DNA from: Tindallia sp. MSAO_Bac2
GTDB taxonomy: Bacteria; Bacillota; Clostridia; Peptostreptococcales; Tindalliaceae
Direction of reading: 5' to 3'
Assembly: GCA_003838145.1 (NCBI GenBank)
Contig: QYZZ01000086.1
Span: 1 to 64,000 of the forward strand
DNA: 64,000 bases
Shown here: piece by piece, positions 53,390-61,314 of the stretch
Numbering within the stretch: position 1 is the stretch's first letter
How the letters are laid out: every line of letters starts with the position of its first letter
The notes under the pieces: generated by a model
What the model was told of the DNA's origin: nothing
What the model saw: the letters and a program-made list of their open reading frames with translations, nothing else
Databases searched by the model: none
Program-made: the position numbers and the translations under genes

Positions 53390-54328
53390 ATGACAATGAA
53401 AGCTATTGAAAAATACATTCAGGAAAAAACGAATTTTCCAGTGAAAGATCTTTACGACATGCCATCTTCAAAAGCAACCTTCGAAGGTGGAGCTCATTAT
53501 AGACATGAAATTCCGGGAATTGAGAACGCAGCTAACTTCGAAACCCTGGTTAAAGAATCTGAAGCAAAGAATGTTAAGGTTCACCGAGTTATTGGTACTG
53601 TCGGAGGCTCTGCACTTTTAGACAAGCAGGAATTGAAATACTACGCACAAATTGGAGCAGATGCTAAAATGGAGACCCTGGTTAACCCGGTTCCAACTCG
53701 TGGGTGGGATACTGGTAAGCAGTATGGAACTCCGGAAGGTTATGTATCCGGCATGCGTGTTCGTGGACAGGACAACCTGTACATGTGGCTTCGGGAACTA
53801 AGCAGATGCATTGATGTTGGAATCCGCGGATTCCTGATTCCTGACGAAGGACTGCTCTACCTGGCAAACAAACTGAGAGAAGACGGCGTCATCCCAGCGG
53901 ATGTTAAATTTAAAATTTCTGTATTCGCTGGTCACGGTAATGCTGTTAACGCTAAAATGCTGGCAGATATGGGTGCGGACAGTTTCAACCCGTTGGCTGA
54001 TCTTTCCCTGCCAATGTTTGCTGCTATTCGAAGTGTAACGGATATTCCTCTGGATATTTACATGAGTCTTGTTGATTCCATGGGCAACAACCAGCGTCAC
54101 CTTGAAGCGGACGAAATTGCACGTATTTGTGCTCCTGTATACTTCAAGTTTGAGCCTGGTAAAAACGAATGTGATCTTTATAATGCATGGCATGATGATT
54201 CAATGACGAATCACCTTGTGAAGGTTAAGGTCAGAATGGCTAAATTATGCCAGGAATGGTGCGATGATAGTGACTATGATCTTAAATTCAACGACTACAC
54301 AGATGACCTTGCCATTCCAAAGCCATAA
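53390..54328 (+). CDS. U32-peptidase-like TIM-barrel protein of unknown function
   Basis: A 312-residue soluble protein. Segments such as GIRGFLIPDEGLLYLANKL, MGADSFNPLADLSLPMFAAI and TDIPLDIYMSLVDSMGN (read separately) look like successive strands of a U32-type TIM barrel, though the catalytic Cys motifs of collagenase-like U32 proteins are not seen. I cannot name a reaction. Its position, 32 bases after the panB-like gene with AAGGAGG before the ATG, and ahead of the dehydrogenase gene, makes it a likely third enzyme of the pathway. Codon use is ordinary, unlike the panB-like gene. Followed by a hairpin without T-run. Confidence 0.6.
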   Translation: MTMKAIEKYIQEKTNFPVKDLYDMPSSKATFEGGAHYRHEIPGIENAANFETLVKESEAKNVKVHRVIGTVGGSALLDKQELKYYAQIGADAKMETLVNPVPTRGWDTGKQYGTPEGYVSGMRVRGQDNLYMWLRELSRCIDVGIRGFLIPDEGLLYLANKLREDGVIPADVKFKISVFAGHGNAVNAKMLADMGADSFNPLADLSLPMFAAIRSVTDIPLDIYMSLVDSMGNNQRHLEADEIARICAPVYFKFEPGKNECDLYNAWHDDSMTNHLVKVKVRMAKLCQEWCDDSDYDLKFNDYTDDLAIPKP

Positions 54329-54351
54329 ATTAAATACGTATAGACATTAAC

Positions 54352-54392
54352 CTCACACCGCTTCACGGCATTTAGCCGGGGAGCGGTGTGAG
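54352..54392 (+). promoter_or_regulatory. Nested hairpin between the U32-like and dehydrogenase genes
   Basis: CTCACACCGCT (54352-54362) pairs perfectly with AGCGGTGTGAG (54382-54392); inside, CGGC pairs with GCCG. No T-run follows, so it is more likely an mRNA-stability or processing element than a full terminator. Confidence 0.6.
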
Positions 54393-54423
54393 ACCCCTAT
54401 AACGAAAAGATTGGAGTGATTTG

Positions 54424-55665
54424 ATGAGCAAGAACCCATTTGAAACTGCCCTGACGACATTGCAGGAAGCTGCCAAAATGGCGGATATAGAACCTAATGT
54501 TGTGAAAATGCTAAGTCAGCCCAAGCGAATTTTTGAGTTTACCATTCCGATGAAAATGGATAACGGTGAACTGGAAATATTCACGGCGTATCGAGTACAT
54601 TACAATGATGCTTTGGGTCAGGTTAAGAACGGTCTTCGTTTTGTGCCGGATTTAGACTTGGACACAGTGAAAGCTCTTGGATTCTGGATGACGATTAAAC
54701 ATGCTGTAGGCGGCATTCCAGCCGGCGGAGGAAAAGGCGGCGTCCGCGTTGACGCAGGCAAACTTTCCGAAGGCGAACTGGAACGACTTTCCCGCGCCTA
54801 TATCCGTAAGCTGCCTATGAAAGGCGCCTGGGTAGACATTCCCGGAGCGGATATTGGTACCAGTGCCAAAACCATGGCATGGATGCTGGACGAGTATGAA
54901 GAAATAAACGGGTTCCACAGCCCGGCTGCCATAAATGACAAACCAGCTGAAACCAGCGGTACTGTCGGAAGCATGGAAGCCACCGGAACCGGAGCTTTTT
55001 TTGTGACTATGGAAGCCGTTAGGGATTTAAATATTCCTAAAGGCTCAACTGTTGCAATTCAGGGCTTTGGAAATGTAGGCCGTATTGCAGCGCGACTGCT
55101 GCATAAAGAAGGCTACAAAGTAATTGGTGTAGCAGATTATTTTGGCGGTGTTTATGACTCCAAAGGACTTGATGTAGATAAGCTAGAAGAGCATGCCACA
55201 AATCATCCGAATCGCTCTGTTGAAGGGTTTGCCGGTGAGAAGGCAATCAGCAAGGAAGAAGTGCTTGAGCTGGATTGCGACATACTAATACCAGCTGCGG
55301 TTCAAAGTGTTATTCACGAAGAAAATGCGAACAATATTAAAGCCAAACTGATTATGGAAGCAGCTAACGGCCCGGTAACACCGGGAGCAGAAAAAATGCT
55401 TCAGGAAAGACAAGTGCATATCGTACCAGACGTACTGACCAACTGCGGAAGTGCAATCGTTTGCTCTTTTGAGCGAACTCAGGGACTTACAGACAGTTAT
55501 TGGGATATAGAAACCATCAATTCCCGTCTGAAAGAGCAGATTACTAAAGCATACAGGGATACTATGGACACGGCTCAGGCGAAGAATACATCCATGCGTA
55601 ATGCAGCCTGGATTAATGCTCTTCAAAAGCTTGCAAAGTCCATGAAAGCCAGAGGCTGGGTTTAG
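54424..55665 (+). CDS. Glu/Leu/Phe/Val dehydrogenase family enzyme with altered substrate pocket
   Basis: A 413-residue NAD(P)-dependent amino acid dehydrogenase. K68, K92, K104 (in AGGGKGG) and D138 (in WVDIPG) match the carboxylate-binding and catalytic residues of glutamate dehydrogenase. The nucleotide site is QGFGNVGRIA (214-219 GFGNVG). However, the pocket loop usually reading NAGGVTVSYFEW reads NCGSAIVCSFER (340-351): the Ser that helps bind the glutamate side-chain carboxylate is Cys347, and KGGIR is KNGLR. A substrate other than glutamate is therefore likely. In context it would deaminate an amino acid to the 2-oxo acid used by the PanB-like enzyme. ATG 54424 is preferred over TTG 54421. 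Confidence 0.85.
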   Translation: MSKNPFETALTTLQEAAKMADIEPNVVKMLSQPKRIFEFTIPMKMDNGELEIFTAYRVHYNDALGQVKNGLRFVPDLDLDTVKALGFWMTIKHAVGGIPAGGGKGGVRVDAGKLSEGELERLSRAYIRKLPMKGAWVDIPGADIGTSAKTMAWMLDEYEEINGFHSPAAINDKPAETSGTVGSMEATGTGAFFVTMEAVRDLNIPKGSTVAIQGFGNVGRIAARLLHKEGYKVIGVADYFGGVYDSKGLDVDKLEEHATNHPNRSVEGFAGEKAISKEEVLELDCDILIPAAVQSVIHEENANNIKAKLIMEAANGPVTPGAEKMLQERQVHIVPDVLTNCGSAIVCSFERTQGLTDSYWDIETINSRLKEQITKAYRDTMDTAQAKNTSMRNAAWINALQKLAKSMKARGWV

Positions 55666-55675
55666 AATATAACTG

Positions 55676-55707
55676 AAAAAAGGTTTTCTGGAAAGAGAAC
55701 CTTTTTT
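55676..55707 (+). terminator. Terminator of the panB-like operon
   Basis: AAAAAAGGTT-TCT (55676-55689) pairs with AGA-AACCTTTTTT (55694-55707) with one wobble; an 11 bases-past-stop position. Confidence 0.9.
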
Positions 55708-55793
55708 CGTCTCTTCACAGTGTCTTGGCAAACAACAGGTCGGTGGTGGTTCTGTACTTGAAATCTAAAACATTCTAAAGGAATGGTGATGAA

Positions 55794-56612
55794 ATGGGAC
55801 AGGAAAAAGCACACCAGGCACCCCGCTATCCAGTGCAGACAATAGATAAGGCATTGGAAGTTCTGGAAATCCTGGCGGAAGAAGGGTTCCAGGAAGGCCT
55901 GGGTGTGAGCGAACTGAGCAGCCGGCTAAACATTGGAAAAAGCACTGTGCACCGCATTCTCGATACGCTGACGGCTCGGAATTACATTGAACAGTGCGAA
56001 GAAACAAAAAAATACAGGCTTGGCTGGCGACTGTTCGAAATAGGAAATATTATACCGCGTCAGCGAAATTTATATAACTTTGATATGGCAATACTGCAGG
56101 AACTGTGCAACCGATACCAGGAAACCGTCAATCTGGGAGTAAGAGTAGACGACAGTGTTGTAACCATATCGAAGGTAAGTCCCAAAGCTTCGTTGATAGC
56201 TAATTTGCAGATTGGCTCCAGGGAGTCCCTTCATGCAACGGCAATGGGGAAAGTGTTGATCTGTGAAATGACGAAGGAAGAAGTACTGCAGATTTTTGGT
56301 GATCGTAAGCTGCAGGCATACACCACGTCAACGATTACTGACCTGGATGAGCTGATGGAGGAATTAAAACGGATCAGAAAGCAGGGTTTCAGCATTGATG
56401 ATGAAGAGTTCTGCCCGGGTCTGACCTGTGTTGCGATGCCTGTTCGGGACTTTAAAAACGAAATCGTTGCCGCCATCAGTGTAAGTGGTGCCAGTATCAG
56501 GCAAACTTACAGTAAAATTGAGTCGGTCAGAGAAGGGTTAAAAGAAGCAACGGATAAACTGTCTGCCTTCCTTGGATGGCAGGGTGAAACCAAAGACTCA
56601 GATGGTGAATAG
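55794..56612 (+). CDS. IclR-family transcriptional regulator
   Basis: A 272-residue regulator. The winged HTH is at about 15-80 (SELSSRLNIGKSTVHRILDTL in parts). The effector-binding IclR domain spans about 90-260, with SLHATAMGKVLIC, GFSIDDEEFCPGLTCVAMPV and AISVSGASIR typical of the small-molecule pocket. It stands first in a run with M20, TRAP transporter, racemase-family and DoeA-like genes. IclR proteins bind GAAC/GTTC-type palindromes, which fits the twin operators at fhs and the panB-like operon. No such site was found just upstream of its own gene. The effector is probably the imported compound or a breakdown product. Confidence 0.88.
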   Translation: MGQEKAHQAPRYPVQTIDKALEVLEILAEEGFQEGLGVSELSSRLNIGKSTVHRILDTLTARNYIEQCEETKKYRLGWRLFEIGNIIPRQRNLYNFDMAILQELCNRYQETVNLGVRVDDSVVTISKVSPKASLIANLQIGSRESLHATAMGKVLICEMTKEEVLQIFGDRKLQAYTTSTITDLDELMEELKRIRKQGFSIDDEEFCPGLTCVAMPVRDFKNEIVAAISVSGASIRQTYSKIESVREGLKEATDKLSAFLGWQGETKDSDGE

Positions 56613-56633
56613 CAATATCCTGTGTAAGGGGGG

Positions 56634-57869
56634 ATGACCACTCCAATGGATCCCATCAGAAAACAAGTGGAAGAATTAAAAGAAGAGTTAATTGCCCTTA
56701 GGAGAGATTTCCATGAATATCCGGAGCTTGGATATCAGGAACATCGGACAGCTCAGATTGTAGAAGAGTATTTACAGGATCTGGGAATAGAAACACAGCG
56801 CATGACACAAACTGGCGTTACCGGGATGATTGAAGGTAATTCTGAAGGTCCTGTATTAATGTTGCGAGCTGACTTGGATGCATTACCGGTCCAGGAGGAA
56901 AACAAAGTTCCCTACGCCTCGAAAAATCCAGGCGTTATGCATGCCTGTGGCCACGACGCACACACGGCTATGCTGATGGTTGCAGCTAAAGTGCTGGTTG
57001 GCATGAAAGACCAGCTGAATGGAAGCATCAAACTGGTTTTTCAGCCTAATGAAGAAAATGCCGGAGCACTGCCCATGATTAATGAGGGCGTACTGGAAAA
57101 CCCGACGGTGGACGCTGTTGTCGGCGTGCATATCTGGACTCCATTACCCTCCGGGACCATAGGCTTGTCAGCTGGTGGCGTTATGTCAGGACTGGATATT
57201 TTTAAGATTCTGGTCAGAGGATACGGCGGTCACTCCGGATATCCGGAAACAGCCATCGATCCCATTATAGCAGCTTCAGACATTGTTTTGTCGGCGCAGC
57301 GGGTGCAAACCCGGGAAATAAGCTGTATGAAGCCGACAACTATGTCCTTTGGAAAAATTGAAGGTGGAACAAAAGCAAATATAATCCCGGACTATGTGAC
57401 ACTGGAAGGCTCTATACGAACCTTGTATGACGATTCTGATGACAAAGCGGTTATGAGGTTGAAACGTGTTGCGGAAAAAGTGGCCGAGACGCATAATTGT
57501 GAATGCCAGATGGAGTGGTTCCGGGAAAATATTGCCCTGATTAATGATGAAAGCATGGTTAAGGTTATGATGTCGGCAGCAAGAGAAGTAGCTGGAGACG
57601 ACGAGAATGTCGTGCCTCACTCCAATATGGCCAGTGAAGATTTTTCTGAGTTTGCAGCCATTGTCCCTGGGGTATTCATATTCCTGGGTACAGGAAATGA
57701 GACCAAGGAGACTCATTACCCTCATCACAACCCCAGATTTAACATTGATGAAGATGTTATGCCTCTGGGTGTGGAGTTATTCGTCAAAGGCACCCTGTCT
57801 TACTTCAAGCAACAGGCAGCCATTAGCAGAAGGGAAGAAGAGGAAGAGAGTGCCCTTGTCGATAACTGA
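56634..57869 (+). CDS. M20 family amidohydrolase (N-acyl amino acid deacylase type)
   Basis: A 411-residue di-metal amidohydrolase of the IAA-amino-acid/hippurate hydrolase group. The metal site is visible: MHACGHDAHT supplies Cys and His ligands, FQPNEENAG the acidic pair, GVHIWTP a His and HSNMASEDFSEF the last ligand. It cleaves an N-acyl group or other amide from an amino acid. In the DoeA-like context it could remove acetyl from N-acetyl-2,4-diaminobutyrate, replacing the unrelated DoeB. The start may be 56634 or ATG 56646 (MDPIRKQVEE); the G-rich ribosome site at 56628-56633 suits neither perfectly. It follows iclR by 21 bases. Confidence 0.87.
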   Translation: MTTPMDPIRKQVEELKEELIALRRDFHEYPELGYQEHRTAQIVEEYLQDLGIETQRMTQTGVTGMIEGNSEGPVLMLRADLDALPVQEENKVPYASKNPGVMHACGHDAHTAMLMVAAKVLVGMKDQLNGSIKLVFQPNEENAGALPMINEGVLENPTVDAVVGVHIWTPLPSGTIGLSAGGVMSGLDIFKILVRGYGGHSGYPETAIDPIIAASDIVLSAQRVQTREISCMKPTTMSFGKIEGGTKANIIPDYVTLEGSIRTLYDDSDDKAVMRLKRVAEKVAETHNCECQMEWFRENIALINDESMVKVMMSAAREVAGDDENVVPHSNMASEDFSEFAAIVPGVFIFLGTGNETKETHYPHHNPRFNIDEDVMPLGVELFVKGTLSYFKQQAAISRREEEEESALVDN

Positions 57870-57935
57870 TAATTTCAAAGAATGGCAAGTGGGGGAAGAT
57901 TTAAAAAACAAAAAAGAGAAAGAGGAGGAAATTGA

Positions 57936-59078
57936 ATGAAGAAAACAGATGGAAACATGAAACTGCTGGCATTGTTACTTAGTCTTATGTTGTTGAGTAC
58001 TTTGGCATTAGCTGGTTGTGGCGGTGGAGACCCTGCGCCTGCAGATGATCCGGAAGAAGCTCCAGCAGAAAGAACCGGTGAAGAGACCCTTGGCGAATTG
58101 ATAGACACGCCTTTACAGCCGCGATTAGCCTCTGAGGAAATTGAAGGCGACTTTATGACCGTATGGGCTGAATATTATGCGGACCATATGAGAGAAGTTA
58201 CGGATGGCATGTACGACTTAACAGTTTATCCTTTCGGTACTCTGGGGGACACTCGTGACATCAATGAACTGGCACAGTTGGGTGTAGTTGAGTACGTGTT
58301 TTCTGATTACGCCTGGATCAGTGCTTTTGTACCGGAAGCTCAGGTTCTGACTCTGCACTATCTGTGGCCACCGGAGCACATGCCGGAAACATTGGACTGG
58401 GTAGTTCGAAACGGTGAGTTTATGGACGTACTGGAAGAAGCCTTCCGTCGAAACGGTTTGGTTCCGCTGGGAGTTCTTTATGAAGGATGGCAAACCATCA
58501 GCTCCAATCATCCTATCCGAAGCCTCGAAGATATGGAAGGATTTAAAGTTCGCGTTATGGGATCCGCAATGTTGGTAGAGAACTATCTGGCCTATGGCGC
58601 AGATCCGACACCATTGGCTTATGGTGAGATATACGGCGGACTGCAGACAAACCTGATTGATGGACAGATTAACCCGATTTTCGCCATCAGAAGCATGAAC
58701 TTCTACGAAGTGCAGGATTACTTAACAGATATCTTTGCAGAACCATTTACCGGTATTCCAACTGTGAACATGCAGTTCTTTGATTCTCTGCCAGAGGAAG
58801 TACAGGAAGAAATGAGAAACTGGTGGACGGACGCAATCCTGCCATCTGCAGAGTGGATTGACGCAAGACATGAAGAAGATCTGAATTACATGCTGGAAGC
58901 AAGACCTGATATGGAATACCATCAGATTACCGGTGGTGAGCTGGATGCCTTTAAAGAAGCTTCCCGACCTGTATACGATAAGTTCCTTGAAATTGGTGGA
59001 CCTCAGGCAGAAGAAATTTTGGAAGTGTTGTTAAATGACATTGAAAATGCTAAAGATGCCTTAGGCATTGAAGACTAA
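57936..59078 (+). CDS. TRAP transporter substrate-binding lipoprotein (DctP type)
   Basis: A 380-residue lipoprotein with lipobox LALAGC (Cys 28) and an acidic linker, then a DctP-fold domain. Characteristic regions are EYYADHMREVTDGMYDLTVYPFGTLG (in parts), LEDMEGFKVRVMGSAM with the substrate-carboxylate Arg, and YGEIYGGLQTNLIDGQINP. It captures an organic anion or zwitterion outside the cell. Its closest partners in compatible-solute systems would be TeaA/UehA, but the ligand residues were not verified. AGGAGG precedes the ATG. A hairpin before dctQ probably keeps this protein in molar excess over the membrane parts. Confidence 0.88.
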   Translation: MKKTDGNMKLLALLLSLMLLSTLALAGCGGGDPAPADDPEEAPAERTGEETLGELIDTPLQPRLASEEIEGDFMTVWAEYYADHMREVTDGMYDLTVYPFGTLGDTRDINELAQLGVVEYVFSDYAWISAFVPEAQVLTLHYLWPPEHMPETLDWVVRNGEFMDVLEEAFRRNGLVPLGVLYEGWQTISSNHPIRSLEDMEGFKVRVMGSAMLVENYLAYGADPTPLAYGEIYGGLQTNLIDGQINPIFAIRSMNFYEVQDYLTDIFAEPFTGIPTVNMQFFDSLPEEVQEEMRNWWTDAILPSAEWIDARHEEDLNYMLEARPDMEYHQITGGELDAFKEASRPVYDKFLEIGGPQAEEILEVLLNDIENAKDALGIED

Positions 59079-59106
59079 TCCAACTGACGGAATAAAATAA
59101 TTATTT

Positions 59107-59141
59107 CCCTGCGGTGCTGCTCAGTGCCGCGGGGATTTTAG
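59107..59141 (+). terminator. Attenuating hairpin between dctP and dctQ
   Basis: CCCTGCGG (59107-59114) pairs with CCGCGGGG (59127-59134) with one wobble, then ATTTTA. It precedes the dctQ ribosome site, so it is probably leaky and sets the binding-protein to permease ratio. Confidence 0.65.
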
Positions 59142-59155
59142 AAAGGAGCGTTGGT

Positions 59156-59815
59156 ATGGAAGCCAATCAAAAGACAGGCTCATCTACTATTCTCCAGAAA
59201 CTGGGAAAAAGTGTGGAGTATTTTGAGGTTATTGTATTGTCAGCTTCAGTATTTGCGCTGGCAACGCTGGTAATCGCAAACGTCTTTGCCCGAACCTTCT
59301 ACAGAAGCATTTACTTTGCAGAAGAAATAGCAGAGCTGCTGACAATCCTTATTACCTTTGCAGGGGTCAGCTATGCTGTTCGTAAAGCCAGACACATTCG
59401 AATGGGTGCTTTCTTTGATGCAGCACCACCCAAACTGCAGAAGGCAATGATATTTGTGATTTGCACCATCAGCGGCTTGGTTATGTTTATGATGGCCTAC
59501 TACTCTTACGGCTACATGGCACAGTCCAGGGCTATGAGTCACGTGACGCCTGCACTGAGGTTGCCTTACTGGACTTTTGTGGCAATTATACCCCTTGGGT
59601 TCTTTTCGGCCGGGGTGCAGTATATCAGAACCATTATTAAGAACATTAAGGAAGAAGCTGTTTGGCTTTCTCCTGAACAGCAGGGCGAGTACGAAGCAGA
59701 AGAACTGCAGCAAATGGCAGAAGAATATCAGGCTGTCGGAGAAGAATTGAAGCAGGAAACCATGGACGTAAATGATGAAAACAATGTCGAATCGGATACA
59801 GAAAAGAAACCCTAA
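59156..59815 (+). CDS. TRAP transporter small permease (DctQ type)
   Basis: A 219-residue membrane protein with four helices. It includes VLVIANVFARTF-like helix 2, AEEIAELLTILITFAGVSYAVRK (in parts) and a typical ALRLPYW segment near the third helix. The C-terminal 60 residues form an acidic cytoplasmic tail longer than in most DctQ proteins. It pairs with the large permease in sodium-driven TRAP uptake. AAAGGAG precedes ATG 59156; longer in-frame starts run into the hairpin. The next gene starts 15 bases downstream. Confidence 0.87.
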   Translation: MEANQKTGSSTILQKLGKSVEYFEVIVLSASVFALATLVIANVFARTFYRSIYFAEEIAELLTILITFAGVSYAVRKARHIRMGAFFDAAPPKLQKAMIFVICTISGLVMFMMAYYSYGYMAQSRAMSHVTPALRLPYWTFVAIIPLGFFSAGVQYIRTIIKNIKEEAVWLSPEQQGEYEAEELQQMAEEYQAVGEELKQETMDVNDENNVESDTEKKP

Positions 59816-59830
59816 AAGAGAGGTGGTTTT

Positions 59831-61108
59831 ATGCCATTACTGGTTGGTAGTATGATCGTTAAGCTTTTATTCGGGTTTCCTTTCATGGTTGTACTGTTAG
59901 GATCCCTGATTCTTTACATCTTAGTTTTTATACCTGGCTTTAACATGAATGTAGTTGTGCAGCAGGTGGTAACGGGAATTATACCACCGTCTTTGGTGGC
60001 AGTACCTATGTTTATTCTGGCGGCCAATATTATTACCGCTGGTCAGGCTGCCCGTCGGCTCATACGAATGGTAAAGGCGTTTTTGGGACATATCCCTGGA
60101 GGTCTGGCTATTACCACTAACGCGGCCTGTACTCTTTTTGGTGCCGTCTCCGGCTCTACCCAGGCAACGGTAGCAGCCATTGGTGGAACAATGAGGCCTA
60201 TGCTGCTGGAAGCTGGATACTCCAGCCCTTTTACCCTTGCACTAATTATTAATTCCAGTGACATTGCATTTTTGATTCCGCCAAGTATAGGATTCATTGT
60301 TTATGGAGTTGTCACCGGAACTTCGGTTGGAAAGCTCTTCCTGGCCGGTGTTGGACCGGGATTACTGATATTCTTCCTTTTCTCCGTATATGCCTTTATT
60401 TACTCAAAGAAAAATGGTATTGCCGGTGCTCCGAAAGCAGACTGGCAGGAACGTAAAGATGCCGTCAGGAGCGGAATTCTGGTAATGGGCTTTCCTCTTA
60501 TTATCATCGGTGGAATTTACGGAGGAGTTTTCAGCCCTACAGAAGCCGCCGCCGCCTCCGTTGCCTACGCACTTTTTTTGGAAGGCTTTATTTACAAAAC
60601 TGTTACCTTTAACGCCATGATCGACCACTTTCTTCAGACAGGCGTAATTACAGGTGTAGTATTTGTGCTCGTGGGTGCCGGAAACGCCTTTTCATGGCTT
60701 CTCAGCTTCCTGAGAATACCACAGACGTATCTGCCGGCGGTATTTGGTGATGATCCCAGTCAGCTTTATGTTGTATTTGTAGTAGTGGCAGCATACTTTA
60801 TTGCGTGTATGTTTGTGGATCCAATTGTTGCCATTTATGTACTGAGTCCGGTATTTGCTCCTTATGTACTGCAAACAGGAATTGACCCTGTATTGCTGGG
60901 TGTTCTGGTAGTACTTCAGGCGGCTATAGGATCAGCGACGCCTCCTTTTGGCTGCGACATTTTTACGGCCCAGCTTATATTTAGGCGGCCCTATCTGGAA
61001 ATTATCAGTCATACACCGCCCTTTGTTTTTATCCTGTTGCTGGTAACAGTCCTGCTGGTTTTCTTCCCGCAAATTGCACTGTTCCTGCCTAATGCAGCAT
61101 TGATTTAA
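59831..61108 (+). CDS. TRAP transporter large permease (DctM type)
   Basis: A 425-residue protein with about twelve helices and the DctM family motifs: GHIPGGLAITTNAACTLFGAVSGS (in parts), SSDIAFLIPPSIGFIVYG, FSPTEAAAASVAYA and a C-terminal SATPPFGCDIF. The SATPPFG type loop takes part in sodium and substrate translocation. It completes the DctPQM import system encoded with the M20, racemase-family and DoeA-like enzymes. A repeat-rich gap of about 206 bases follows. Confidence 0.9.
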   Translation: MPLLVGSMIVKLLFGFPFMVVLLGSLILYILVFIPGFNMNVVVQQVVTGIIPPSLVAVPMFILAANIITAGQAARRLIRMVKAFLGHIPGGLAITTNAACTLFGAVSGSTQATVAAIGGTMRPMLLEAGYSSPFTLALIINSSDIAFLIPPSIGFIVYGVVTGTSVGKLFLAGVGPGLLIFFLFSVYAFIYSKKNGIAGAPKADWQERKDAVRSGILVMGFPLIIIGGIYGGVFSPTEAAAASVAYALFLEGFIYKTVTFNAMIDHFLQTGVITGVVFVLVGAGNAFSWLLSFLRIPQTYLPAVFGDDPSQLYVVFVVVAAYFIACMFVDPIVAIYVLSPVFAPYVLQTGIDPVLLGVLVVLQAAIGSATPPFGCDIFTAQLIFRRPYLEIISHTPPFVFILLLVTVLLVFFPQIALFLPNAALI

Positions 61109-61113
61109 GAAAA

Positions 61114-61143
61114 AGTTGGTCAGTTGGTCAGTTGGTCAGTTGG
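61114..61143. repeat. 8-bp tandem repeat AGTTGGTC (3.75 copies)
   Basis: Three exact copies of AGTTGGTC and a partial fourth start 6 bases after the dctM stop. It could vary in copy number by slippage. Confidence 0.85.
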
Positions 61144-61172
61144 AAAGGAAAAGCAGAGAATTACTGATATGA

Positions 61173-61247
61173 ACCGCAAAGGACGCAAAGGAAAGCTACA
61201 AACAATATATTTAATCTTAGACTGTTTGCCTGTGCGTTCTTTGTGGT
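61173..61247. repeat. Imperfect inverted-repeat element (MITE/REP-like)
   Basis: The arm ACCGCAAAGGACGCAAAGG (from 61173) is matched on the opposite strand by the arm ending at 61247 (ACCACAAAGAACGCACAGG), 16 of 19 identical. Such GCAAAGGACGCAAAG arms recur in intergenic repeats of many bacteria. It sits between dctM and the racemase-family gene. Confidence 0.6.
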
Positions 61248-61314
61248 CTCGTTTCTTTTCAGGCTCCTGTTCTGAAAAAACTATCATCACGAAAGGTGAG
61301 GGGGAGGTAAGGAA

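Noticed and set aside
61114-61143. CRISPR array
   Set aside because: The unit is 8 bp with no spacers; no cas genes are present.
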